From Chondrosia reniformis (taxonomy: Eukaryota; Porifera; Demospongiae; Chondrillida; Chondrillidae), in the NCBI GenBank assembly GCA_947172415.1, contig OX359200.1, forward strand, positions 4,342,501 through 4,406,500: a DNA stretch of 64,000 nucleotides, given 5' to 3'. This document shows, piece after piece, positions 13,401-24,100 of this stretch (its first letter is position 1; each line of letters starts with the position of its first letter). Below the pieces are notes generated by a model. The model was not told the DNA's origin. It made no database searches and saw only the letters and a program-made list of their open reading frames with translations. The position numbers and the translations under genes are program-made.

Positions 13401-14190
13401 TAGACATAGCAAAAGCCCCAGTCCAATGCATGGTGTCCTTATTTCTCAGGTAATCAGGTATTCTCTAAAATCAGTAGTAAAATTCTCATCACTACAGCTA
13501 CAGTTACAGAATACAGTCACTTAGTCTACTAGGGCATACGTACTTTGACCTTATATATAGGAAAACTAACAATTCCTGTAATGTCACCTTCTAGTTTGAA
13601 TTAAGATTAAATGAGAGCTCATCAAGTGAACCAATAAGATAAAAAAGAATCACTGCTGAATTGTGGAATTCCCTAAATTACATCTCTAGCCCAGTGGATG
13701 AGAGAAATAAAAAGACTCTATCTTGGCAAATCTACGTATATTTAGTGTGCATATACCAATCATTGGCCAAGGATAAATGGTATTTCTGTTAAATTTGTAC
13801 ACCACGTATATAGTAGGATGGTGAATATGTCTGTAAACGTAGCTATGTACGTTATATACAGTTCTCAAGTAAAATCGCGCGCAATAGCTTACCTGATACA
13901 TGTGTACTGACATAAGAACAGAAAGCCTCAATTACAAGTTCTTTACATGCGATCCTTGCGATGAATGCAACTTTCTGTTGCCTGCCCATTTTATTCATAT
14001 AACTAAGTAATGAACGAAGGGCAACGAGTATCGTTTGTCCGCGTTCTTTGTCTATCCGTCCTTCGTAGCAATCTTCCGAATGTACGGCTAGGGTGATAGC
14101 CACCTTTTCAGTAACAGTCACCATGGTCTCGTCTGGTTCATTTTTTGACTCTTTGCCGTTATTTCGAAGAGGACTTTGTAAGTCTGTCAT
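7419..14190 (-). CDS. Helical-repeat / HNH-like / Cys-cluster protein, module A (N-terminal)
   Basis: Exons with matching phases: 14190-13893 (ATG, good AAAATGA context), 13119-12944, 12215-11582, 10538-8744, 8073-7419. The first three encode about 370 residues of helical, armadillo/HEAT-like sequence. Exon 10538-8744 carries a TPR-like start (YAKGCYKHGH, then AECQKVCKHI) and an HNH-like core: CMLC, SHIIPR, then FLLCAECE about 50 residues later, followed by WLYHFCIGLLFRL. Exon 8073-7419 carries MKCRSEIRCWYC, CEVCL and RFCSENCASCL, an MYM/FCS-like zinc cluster, then a domain shared with module B (YVFLVCRSAFSQ). The last exon can either end at an in-frame stop at 7362 or splice at GTAGGT after 7419 into the phase-0 exon ending at 7243, fusing modules A and B. 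Bacterial proteins with the CxxC...SHIIP...CxxCE pattern are known HNH-like proteins; this link is from motif memory. Domain calls are inference, the exon structure is well supported. Confidence 0.75.
8131..8174. repeat. Near-perfect short palindrome
   Basis: 'ttcaaactgaatgacat' is followed, after about 10 bp, by its near-exact reverse complement 'atgtcatttagtttgaa'. It lies in the intron just upstream of the Cys-cluster exon of module A and could be a tiny foldback element. Confidence 0.7.
9964..10173 (-). other. HNH/treble-clef-like core of module A
   Basis: CMLC, then SHIIPR ten residues later, then LLCAECE after 51 residues. The pattern matches module B and resembles zinc-bound HNH proteins, where the His activates water. 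Only the motif supports this; no structure or alignment was available. Confidence 0.5.
10723..11098. mobile_element. MITE with ATACCGTATTTGTC-type inverted termini
   Basis: The left terminus 'ataccgtatttgtccaaata' is mirrored by 'tacagacaaatatggtat' at the right. Inside are several repeats of 'ggcttctattcgagccc'-like segments near both ends and a central unrelated block. No open frame. Inserted in the intron between module A exons 12215-11582 and 10538-8744. Confidence 0.75.
13360..13720. repeat. Fragments of a dispersed repeat inside an intron
   Basis: Short blocks ('ccaaagctctcactaagttt', 'gttccctatagacctttac', and near 13665-13720 'ggaattccct...cccagtgga') recur at 23205-23435, 27735-27895 and 57985-58170. 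The remainder of the 13120-13892 intron shows nothing else. Confidence 0.4.
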
Positions 14191-14410
14191 TTTCCTATAA
14201 TAACAGACTAGAGGTTAACAGAAGGTCACGCGAATGAATAATTCATTAAATTTCTATTAGCCCATTCAATTAATATGCACTTCAACAGAGTGGCATTAAA
14301 ATTTTCTATTAGCTATTAAGGGATTATGTGTTTGATTATAGCAGATGCTAAGCATAAAACCCATGCAGAATCTGGCAGCCAAGCGGCAAAGTACTATATT
14401 CACCGAAGTA
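14191..14410. other. Upstream region of module A, up to the inverted-repeat boundary
   Basis: Holds the 5' flank of the minus-strand start codon at 14190 and the last unique bases before the left arm of the large inverted repeat. No TATA box or other promoter element can be fixed by eye. Confidence 0.4.
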
Positions 14411-15179
14411 TATGCTCAACCAATTGAAAAACATGCATGTACAGTGATAAATATAAGAATTGTATGTCACCTGTTATAGGTATATATATATACAGTATAT
14501 ACACACACAAATCTGCCTATATGTATGCAGAACAGTGTTGGTGTAAATGTGAATTTTGTATTATTTCTTGAGTAGAATTACAATAGGTCATACCATTGTA
14601 CACTATTGTGTATGTTTCCACTTCAGTTTTAATATAGAATTATTCAGCTGCTTCCTTTTATTTAACTTTGAATATATATACAGTGTACTTGTGCAAACAT
14701 TATTAATTTGGTACAAATGCACAAATACACAATTTCATTATAGATTTTAAAATTGTAAACAACTTAAGTTACAATATACAGTCTTAACTTTCATTCAATA
14801 ATGCTTGATTTATTCAAACTGACAATGAAGTAGAGCTATTTCAGTTTTGAGTACTTAGCGTAGGATTCATATTATATAATATTTTACAGTAAAATTTTAA
14901 CAATATTGCAAGTTAAAGATGTATAATAATGGTTGCTATAATGGCATGTACGTATAATCTAATCTAATTTTGTGTCCATATTATACTGTACATACATGGA
15001 ATTATTACATTAACATGCACATAATATAGAAGTTAGCATGTAATGTGGAGGCAATGAATGAGGCACTGTTCAGATGAGACCTAAAGGTAAATTGGAAGAA
15101 ATCAAAAATTATGAGAATGGCAAGAAGAGACAGGAGTGTCAGGTAATATATAATTAAAGAGTAATAGTTAGAGCAAGAG

Positions 15180-15665
15180 AAGTAGAGGCAAGGCTTGGGT
15201 GTGCATCTAGAGTGTGCAAGGCTTGGTGTGCATCTAGAGTGCAAGGGGCTTGGGTGTGCATCTATAGAGTTATAGGGGGAATAAGCCAGGCAATTCTGAG
15301 GAGGAGAGAACTGAGTAAGCAATATAAGTTGAAGGTTCTGAATGCAATGGTGGTGCTAGTGTTAATTCATGGATGTGAAGTATAGGCAAAGAGTAAAAGG
15401 CCAAGGTCTAAGCCATACATACATACAAATGAATGTACTGAGGAAGAAAGAGGGAATGTGCTGGAAGGATCGAAAAACTAAATTATGAAATTCTGTAGAG
15501 GCTGGGGCAAGTGCATGGGGATCCTAGGGATGGTATAAGATGAGACAAGAGGTATGGAAAGGAAGCTTAGAGAAGAGAGATATACCAAACAAATATTTAA
15601 AGGAAATGTGGAGGGAAGAAGACCTAAAGGAAGACCCTATATAAGATGGCTGGACAATAATACTT
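15180..15665 (+). pseudogene. Decayed LINE reverse-transcriptase 3' end
   Basis: With stops and frameshifts it still reads like the C-terminal end of the LINE at 34030-35337: 'RRELSKQYKLKVLNAMVV' then 'LIHGCEV' matches the RRELSKDTKMRVFNAVII...YGCET region, and a downstream 'RRPKGRPYIRWLDN' matches RRPRGRPRKRW. A short tandem of three ~28-bp 'gtgtgcatctagagtgcaag' units precedes it. The same fossil is in the right arm at about 36790-37270, so it predates the inverted duplication. Confidence 0.65.
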
Positions 15666-15828
15666 GTAGAGCTATAAACTCTTTTTAACAGTACATACTC
15701 CTATGCATATTGATGACTGCAGAGTTTATACACATAATGTAAGGATGACCTCCCATCTAGAAGATGTTTATATATATATATGTACGTGTGCATAAATAAT
15801 TATAGTAAAATGCGTATTTTATTCTATA

Positions 15829-16794
15829 CATTACAAAAAAGAAGGAATACAAGTAAATAAAAACATTTAAAAAATGAAATGAGAAGTAGGGATGGCAGTC
15901 CCTGCAACAGTACCTATCACATCTAGAAAAAGTAACGAAACAAGAAAGTGATCATATGATAAGGCTAACATTGCAGAAGTGGCATATTGAAACTTAACTA
16001 TATATACACATCACTTCTATGTTTGGGCGCATCATGGATATACTAGAAGTAGGGATCGATGCGCCCAAACATAGAAGTGATGTGTATAGTTAAGTTTCAG
16101 TATGCCACTTCTGCAATGTTAGCCTTACCATATGATCACTTTCTTGTTTCGTTACTTTTTCTAGATGTGATAGGTACTGTTGCAGGGACTGCCATCCCTA
16201 CTTCTCATTTCATTTTTTAAATGTTTTTATTTACTTGTATTCCTTCTTTTTTTGTAATGTTATATACTTATTAAAATTAGTTTTGTAATTTTTTTGGCGA
16301 AAACTCGAAATATAACGTCGTAGTCGAAGGCAATCAGGAGATGACCAAGAACTCCTAATTAGAAAATGGCGACAAAAAGGTTCCAATTTGCTTACGCGCC
16401 ACAGAAAACCGTCTTTGCACAAATCGTTTGAAGACAGAAAGGTGCCTATTCCCTAGTTGCTAAAACTTTTAGACGATATGCCCCTAAGATGTATTTATCT
16501 ACAAGCGCGTTTATGCACTAGCGTGAAATAAAAGGAAGAATAAGAAGAAGAAGAAGAAAATGAGGAAAACCGGAAGTAGGCCTGAAACCGTTTTACAATC
16601 TTGGAGCCTTTATGCGCTCTTGAAAACAGCTTCCCTCAATTGAAATCGTACAAAAAAGACACATTATGAGTTTAAAAGAGGTAAAAACTCATTCGCTGCC
16701 TACTTATAAGGTGTTAACCAGTAATACATTGAATACGGCATCCATTTTTTTTTCGGGCCATCCCTACTTAGAGAGTACTACCGTACTCTCTGAT
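15829..16794. mobile_element. Left-arm-specific insertion containing a foldback element
   Basis: The right arm runs uninterrupted across this site, so these ~966 bp were inserted after the duplication or lost from the copy. Positions 15830-16033 and 16058-16262 are near-perfect inverted copies of ~205 bp around a 24-bp spacer. Terminal-type motifs AGTAGGGATGGC occur at about 15883, inverted at about 16195, and again inverted near 16757-16770. The rest (16263-16794) is relatively CpG-rich with no convincing gene and ends in a small palindrome 'agagagtactaccgtactct'. Confidence 0.78.
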
Positions 16795-16846
16795 AACCAT
16801 ATGCACCTGCATATGTATAATAATGAATGCACATTGCATGCATGTT

Positions 16847-16880
<34 letters not shown>

Positions 16881-18170
16881 GATGTGGACTGCTCAGTTTT
16901 AGTAATGAAGCAATTGTCTCCTTTTTGTTATTGCTGAACTGACTATTGAGTTTATGTATATGGTTATGTATTATTGCATCACTAGTACATATGTTTGTTG
17001 TTGTTGTTGTTGTTTTGTGCCTCATAGGGTAGTTTGGCCCTAGTGCTGGTGAGCATGTGGTAAATTAATAATAATATACAGCTCCCGGTTATTGATTGAA
17101 TATTAAAATTATTAAATACCTTTGTCTTAACAGATTTCTTATAAATGGTAAAGAGGAAAAGTGGCTGATAATATGGATTATATATATATGTATATGTACC
17201 ATTTTTAATTTTAATATTATATAGAAATATTCAGCTGTTTCCTATTATATTATTATTATAAATTGTGTGATATAACGCAATAGTATGTATAAATTTCACT
17301 ATATATTATACTTATGAAATTGTAAACAACTTACTCTTATAGTGTTAACTTTCATTTATTCAAACTGAGATGTATATGTAGAGCTGTTTCAGTTTTAAAT
17401 TTTAGCATATATACGCTATATAGGATCAAATGCACCTGCATACGTATATTAAATATGTATATATATATATACAATGTATATGTATATACACATTGCAAGT
17501 TATAACAATATACATACGACTCCTGTAGAAGTGCCAATTAGCAGATCGAATTTTTTAAGTTAGTTCTAAATGATTTTGTCTTAACAGATTTCTTAATTAA
17601 TATAGCATGGTCTTTGTTTTAATTTCCAATAAATTACCATGAGGGCCATACTGATAATAGTAAGTGACATATGCATACAAATGTTCAATTGTGTATATAC
17701 AACCAAATTAAAGGTTACACAGCACCAATTGCAAGTACACCTTAATTGGCAGTTAGCCATGCAGCTGCAGGCTGATGTAGATTGGTAAAATAAGTCTAGG
17801 CATACACACAGTTGACAGGAAGATTACGATTGTGAGTTTGTATTACATGTACATTATGATCAGAAACAGTTTAATTCTTTTTACAGCTATGTAGGCACAC
17901 AACTACGAATGGCTGTTAAATATTCCAGTTTACTATTATGGTGTATACGTACACCTGGAGGTTAGTTGCTTTGTTGTCTTATACATATAAGGAGTTTTTG
18001 AATATACCAAATATTGAATGTTGAATTATTATTATTATAAACATTTTGTTAATATCACTTTCTTTATCAAAGTGGATATTTATATAAATGGGTATAGGCT
18101 GAATGAGATAAGATCAGCATAATTTTAGTATACGATCCATAGCTGGTAAAACTGTTCATAGACAAGCAAA

Positions 18171-19590
18171 ATGATGGTTACAGCTCTTTTCCTGATGCTC
18201 AGCTTTATTCTGGTATATATACATATATATATATATATAAAATTGTGTTGGGCACTTCCTCCCCAGATGACTTTGACTTAATCTATTCCCAATGATATTC
18301 TTTTTCTGATTATATATATACTGTATATATATATATATGTATGTATACATACATGTATTATAATTATGCTGTTTGATGCTTGTGCAATTATCTATACGTA
18401 CATACATTATAGTTTGTGAATGCAAACATGACTCCTAAGCTTGAACTTGACACTGCAGATGAGCAAGACTTCACAACAAGGGATTTCCTCCTCTTAGCTT
18501 CTGTAAATATGTTACATCACCAGATAAATTCAGATTGCAATCGGTGCAGGTACTTTGTAAAAATATTCGAGCAATCTTTGAAAAACAAAGCACTTTCCAA
18601 AGAAAAGGTAATTTTAAATATATACTTACTGACTATACTGACGTGTACATTTATATACATATTCCATGTCAGTATATTCTATTTGTTATGGTGTAGCCTA
18701 GCAGCAAAGAGCTTGAAGCAATATGCGATATTTTGACTATAGAACAAAGGCATAACATATATGGTCATCACAGGGGTAAAACTGTGAGTCAATTATATAA
18801 ACGCACAAGTGTATATGATGTAAAGTGCTAGTATTTGTATATTAAATTTTATATAGGGTTGTGTAGCTTTCCTGTCAAAACACCATACTAACTTTTCCAT
18901 GTACTTCAGCCAATATATGAAGCCATTTCTAGTATGCCCATATTTGGGATGTCATGATCAACCACTTTCAGAGATGGAGGCTTTTGTAAGTATAACTGCA
19001 TAGATCCTTAAATATATATAAGTCTTGCAGACTCATTTATTAGGAATTTGCATGCAATTTGTGCTGTGTTCATCTTTTATTAAATCTGTACATGTAGCTT
19101 ACAGCTGGAAATATTAGTGGCAATGTAGACTTGCCCATTCTCTGCTCACTTTGCAAAAATTATGCTAAAAGCATTGTACAAGACATATTGATATATGCCA
19201 GTGATGTGGGTTCATGTATATATGCAAATATATATACATACTAATATAATATTAATGGTATACAGTATCATGTATTTTGCAGCCTGCTAGGCTTGGGAAA
19301 ATATTGAATTATCTTTGTAGCAGTGTACCTAGTCCCTTCAAATCAACTGTAAGTCCATATCTTAATCCACATTTACGTAGTCTTTAATTTTAAATAGATT
19401 GTTGATCAAAAGTATATCATGCATATTGTCTGTATAGCTGAAAAATTATACTACTATAGCTATTCATTTTGTATAGTGTAAGAGAGGAGTTCAAACTCTA
19501 CTTAATCATATCCCAGAAATTGTGAAAGCTGGTTCTACTGCAGGAGCTTGGATAGTCTGTAAACTCATCCATGCGTGCACGTGTTTCTAA
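18171..19590 (+). CDS. Secreted two-saposin-domain protein, left-arm copy
   Basis: Seven exons, all phase 0: 18171-18212, 18413-18607, 18697-18783, 18857-18985, 19098-19205, 19283-19348, 19477-19590, predicting 246 residues. The tiny first exon gives a signal peptide (MMVTALFLMLSFILFVNA, cut likely after VNA). Two saposin-B-like domains follow: the first starts SDCNRCRYFVKIF and includes EAICDIL, GCVAFLSKH and LVCPYLGC; the second starts ILCSLCKNYAKSIVQDIL and ends WIVCKLIHAC. The paired CxxC starts and later single Cys match the six-Cys, three-disulfide saposin pattern. Such domains bind or perturb lipid membranes; family roles range from lysosomal lipid activation to antimicrobial amoebapore-like activity, so the specific role is undecided. 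Nearly identical to the right-arm gene at 31370-32803 and homologous to 40081-42598. All splice sites are intact, so it is probably functional. Confidence 0.85.
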
Positions 19591-19909
19591 TAATTGATCA
19601 GGAGTGTTTAACAAGCTTGACATACATATGTATATTAAATAGTTTGAATTCATTCCAACTATACATACATACATACGTATAAGCCCTATAGCTACATGTA
19701 CGTACTTATTTATTTAATGTAGCTAATAATTCTATTAAGGTGTTTGTATTGTATAAGATGTCCGTATAGCAATTATGATAATGAACCATTACATAATACT
19801 ATCACAGGAGGGGTGCAAAACATTAAACAGATTTAAGTTATATAATATATACATAGGTACATATCATTTCTAATTATTCATATACGCATATAATTATGAA
19901 ACATATTAG

Positions 19910-20030
19910 TTTAAATTTCTAAGCTCCATTATCTTGCACTAGCTATATAGTTTAGGTACTTAAAACTTCATATTCTTAAGGCTTCTTTCTCTTTGCTCTT
20001 GTAGTGCCAGATCTAGAATCATCACAGTTT
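19910..20030 (-). pseudogene. Diverged duplicate of the NPEPL1 3' end
   Basis: The stretch from 'ttaaatttctaagctccatt' to 'ttctttctctttgctcttgt' and 'agtgccagatctagaatcat' is a clearly diverged copy of 21060-21150, the last codons and 3' flank of NPEPL1. The part up to about 19965 is also in the right arm, so this smaller duplication is older than the large inverted one. Confidence 0.6.
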
Positions 20031-20575
20031 AATATACATTATACATTATATTATACTTTATATAATTTTTGAATTATATATATTATCATCTTTTCTCATT
20101 TATGGTCATTTCAAGGTGCACTCAGGATGCATGTGTATACAATGCATGAGTGTGCAGTATGTATAGTGTTCACAGGAAAATGAAGATCATCCTCCAGGAG
20201 CTGCTAACGTAAACCTTGTCTTCCATCAACACTCCTTCCACATGCTCTTTGTCCTGCGGTACTGTTAGAAACCTCATTAATCACTTTTCTTCTGGATCAG
20301 TCATATTGATGAAAGCCACTCTTTTCCAGGCAGAGTACTGATAATGTTACAAAGTGTTATTTCCTCCATTTTCAGAAGAAAGACAATTTGAGGTTAACTG
20401 GCTCTAGATCTGTTACCTATCATTTGTTCTATCTTCTCCCACAAAGAACTGTTACGCGCTCTTTGATCTTCTTTTACATGGCTCTCTGTTTTTATACTTC
20501 CTGAATCAGTTGTTTTAAGTTGTTTGACAGTGGTGCTGATAAATTTCCAAGATGAACATTTGAAGAGCTTTGACA
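20031..20575. other. Segment present only in the left arm
   Basis: The right arm jumps from the equivalent of about 19965 to about 20575 with no counterpart for this DNA, so it was deleted from the copy or inserted here. A minus-strand open stretch (20624-20394, with LWEKIEQMIGNRSRAS) looks mildly coding but has no recognisable domain. Confidence 0.5.
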
Positions 20576-21108
20576 CTTGTAATGACACTTTCACGAGAAG
20601 ATTGACTGTGCATGCGCCATGCAAGATGCTGTATATATTATTATATATAATACATTTTATGCATGTATACTATATATATAAAACTGCCATAAGTACTAGT
20701 CTAAATAAATATTATACCTCTGAGGTATATATATAGTCCTAGCTTCTTGCATATATATGGTTCACCAGTTATAACTGAGTTCCTGATATATACTTTTGAG
20801 GTTGGACGGACCAAATGTTGTATAGATATTACCCAACTCTCCTTATATGTCTCTATTATAAAAGAATGAATATTAATTGGTACAGTGTGACTGAAGGTAT
20901 GCATTACCTAAAGATTGCCCAGCTCTTGCAGCCACAGCTTTAGTTTTTGTGGCAAACTGCATGCACAACTGTTGCGATCGCTTTAACAGTAAACATATTC
21001 AATCTACAGGTATACACTGCACTTCTAATAATATTACAATTATTATGAATCATGTATAAGTCTAAATTTCCTAAGCTCCAATATCTTGCATCAGTTCAGA
21101 TAAACTTT

Positions 21109-24100
21109 TCAAGTCTTCTTTCTCTTTGCTCTTGGAGTGCCAGAATCACCACACTGAGGAGCTATGTTCTGCAGAATTAAGCTGTTGGAAAAACTTCCAA
21201 ATAAGGATGTTAGTAACGCTACTCCATAACCAGTGGCCCTTTCTCCCTGTAAAGCAGAACATGTACAATGACAATATTGCCAACTAAACAATAACAGTAT
21301 AAATATCTTTCCTGTTGCTGTATTGTACATAGAATATTAAATTAAGAAGAAATTATTAGTATACTGTAATACTGTTGGACCTAGCATTCCACTTAAACTT
21401 CAATTACACAGTCTATTTAGTAGTCAAACAGGGTATGTATGTAAGAGTGTAAATACGCACACAATGAACAGGAGCTGCCATGTCCAAGTGTATCCATACT
21501 CCAGGGTAGTCGAATCCGAGATGGGATCCTAAGCCAAAAGGATAGCTAATTAATATTTAGTATAAATACATTGTTTGGTAAGTGGTTGATGACAACTAAC
21601 CAATGAACAATCCTGCACAAGAACTGGCAGCATTAGATCTGTCCTATAAATTCAAGAGTTGAATCAATGATACACACGGGAGTGACAATCAGAATACAAA
21701 CTTCAATCAAATGAAACACGTATGTACGTAGGTATATAAACAGCATTTTAGATAGCAGCCTCAATGGAATGGTCAAACTAAGATTATACAATTGAAGGTG
21801 AAGTGCAATGGGAAGGCCCAAAATGTATTTCAGCAATGATTTGGGAGGCCTTAGCAGAAACTATGAAAAAGTACATATACAAGGGTTACACAACCATTTG
21901 ATCCATCAAACTAAGCACACATAAAATAAGCCAAGTCAATTCACAGTGGTATATACGTACAGTGTGCAACAACTGCCAGCTACAGCTGTTGGCTTCTTAC
22001 TTTAACAGAGTTCTTCATGTCAGCTACAACACTATTAAATTCTTGAAAGTGCAACTCGGGAGTGTACACAAGTGGAAACTAGAACAATAAAGATTACAAA
22101 TCTCCACACTGTGCTTAGGCTATATAGAGAAATACAGCTAAACTGGAAATTAGGACTTTGACTTTCTAGAAGTTAGACATGATGCATAACTGTATGTACT
22201 AAATATCACCATATATCTGTAATACATACGTATACCATAACGAGGTACAATATACTGTACGTATATATATAATCAAAGATAAAGCACTTTCAACTAACAG
22301 TAAGATCACCACTGTTCTTTCCTGCCTTCACTACCAGATCCTCCCATTCCTCAGAGTTGGTAAGCACACCGGCATGATACTTCCCAGTGGCCACTCCCTG
22401 GGCACCGGTCAGTGTGGCCATATCCAGCACAATGTCTGCTCCAAGATCCTTCCGGGCATACACCACCTAACATTATGAGTAGTGGACAAGAGTGGAAGAC
22501 CAACTCTTTATATAGCAACTACGTAAGTGAAGATATGTCACTGCACTGTACTGATGCCAATACAGTGCTGAAAATATCAGATGGTAATCTGCCCAAAATA
22601 ATCAGCGCAGACTTTCAAGATTTCTAATGCCAACCTTTCTTACAAATACGATGGACTACCTACTCTTTCATCTTTTAAACATAATAATACTAACTACCAT
22701 CATCATCATCAGCATATATAAGAGAATTATTCCACCAAACAGATCAGACAGTTAAAGTATCTCCCATTTAGTGACAAAGGCTGTTATATTCATATAAGAA
22801 GGGGTGCACTTACTCCATCTCCTAGCACTAATCTTCCCTCAGCATCTGTGTTGTTGACTTCAACTGTTCTGTAATAACACAACACAGTTTTTTTACAGTC
22901 AAGTTCCACAATTTAGTTTATTCACTATAGTATACTGCATGTCTTCAAAGAGGAGCTTACTTTCCTGAATACATAAAGTGAATGTCATCAGGTCTGGCAG
23001 CTCCAGGACCAATAGCATTCTCAGCCAGACAAAACACTGCATGCAGATTCTGAGTAAATCCCTGTATAGACATCAAAAAGTAAAATGACAAAATTTAAAA
23101 GAAGATACATGTAGTAATCAATCTATAATGAAACTACCTGAGAAAGGTGAGAGAAGGAAATCATGCAGGACAAAGTAGAGACTATCACTTTGTCCAATAG
23201 TAGCTAACAAACATAGGAAGGATTCACAAAAGATCAAGATAAAGAAAAGGACAAAGACTCCCGGGGTCACTAATGAAGGGTGGAATTTCCAGAAACAGCT
23301 GTCTGGCCTAGTAGAGCAAAAGAAGAAAGAAAAGACTACTGTATCCTCATCCAAAGCTCTCTCCAAGTTTATTTCCCAATAGCCCTTTATGTTTACAGAG
23401 TAGGTATAGCATGTAAGAAAATGGTGCATTGGGTTATTCATACATGTGCATACACACCAGTTTCACAGCAGTGTAAAAGGCTCCAAGTATCCCTGCAGCA
23501 CCACCACAGTCCCGCTTCATTCCCACCATGAAATTCTAAATAAAAAAAGCAGTCAGGAAGTTAGTAATAAACATTGACATAACAAACAGCTAACCACAGA
23601 CATTACGTCTACACTTAACAATTTATACAATTGTACTAAGCTGAATGTCTATAGGTAAACAGCTTTCAAGAATTGACACTCAGCAACTATTTCCTCTTCC
23701 TAAATCTTTCCTGTTTTCACATGTTTACAGGCCTTCTCTGGGCATGGAGGTGGACCTATACCAGGTCACACCAAGTGATGGAGGCCACTCCCAGATCATG
23801 ACATTGACATATCCACTGTGTGATCTAAACTCAATTCTCCTGGCACACATTTGAATAAATAGTTTTCCTCCGATGGGAGCTACATGGTATCTTCACTTGA
23901 AGAAACAACTCTCAGAAGTAATTGCTCGCTTGCTATAATTATTTTGTTTAGAAAATCATCTGTACACCAGTACTAATGGGACAGTTCTAGCAACTAGTCA
24001 ACAGCCATCAGACACAGACCATCTTTTTGTCATCACCTTACCAAGTTTTCCATCATGGGTGTTGCCCTGCTTTCAACTTAAGTGAATTTAGTTTATTATA

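Larger units (their letters stand above)
14411..21405 (+). repeat. Left arm of a large inverted duplication
   Basis: From 'tgctcaaccaattgaaaaac' to 'ccacttaaacttcaatt' the sequence is repeated in reverse complement at 30190-38046 with very high identity over thousands of bases, apart from arm-specific insertions. The arm includes the terminal exon of NPEPL1 in continuity with the rest of that gene, which marks this arm as the likely source and the right arm as the copy. Arm-specific material here is 15829-16794 (foldback insertion) and about 20030-20575. Confidence 0.93.

Noticed and set aside
14556-14750. Open frame conserved in both inverted-repeat arms (also 37899-37705)
   Set aside because: The identity is due to the duplication as a whole, not to coding constraint; composition is plain AT-rich sequence.
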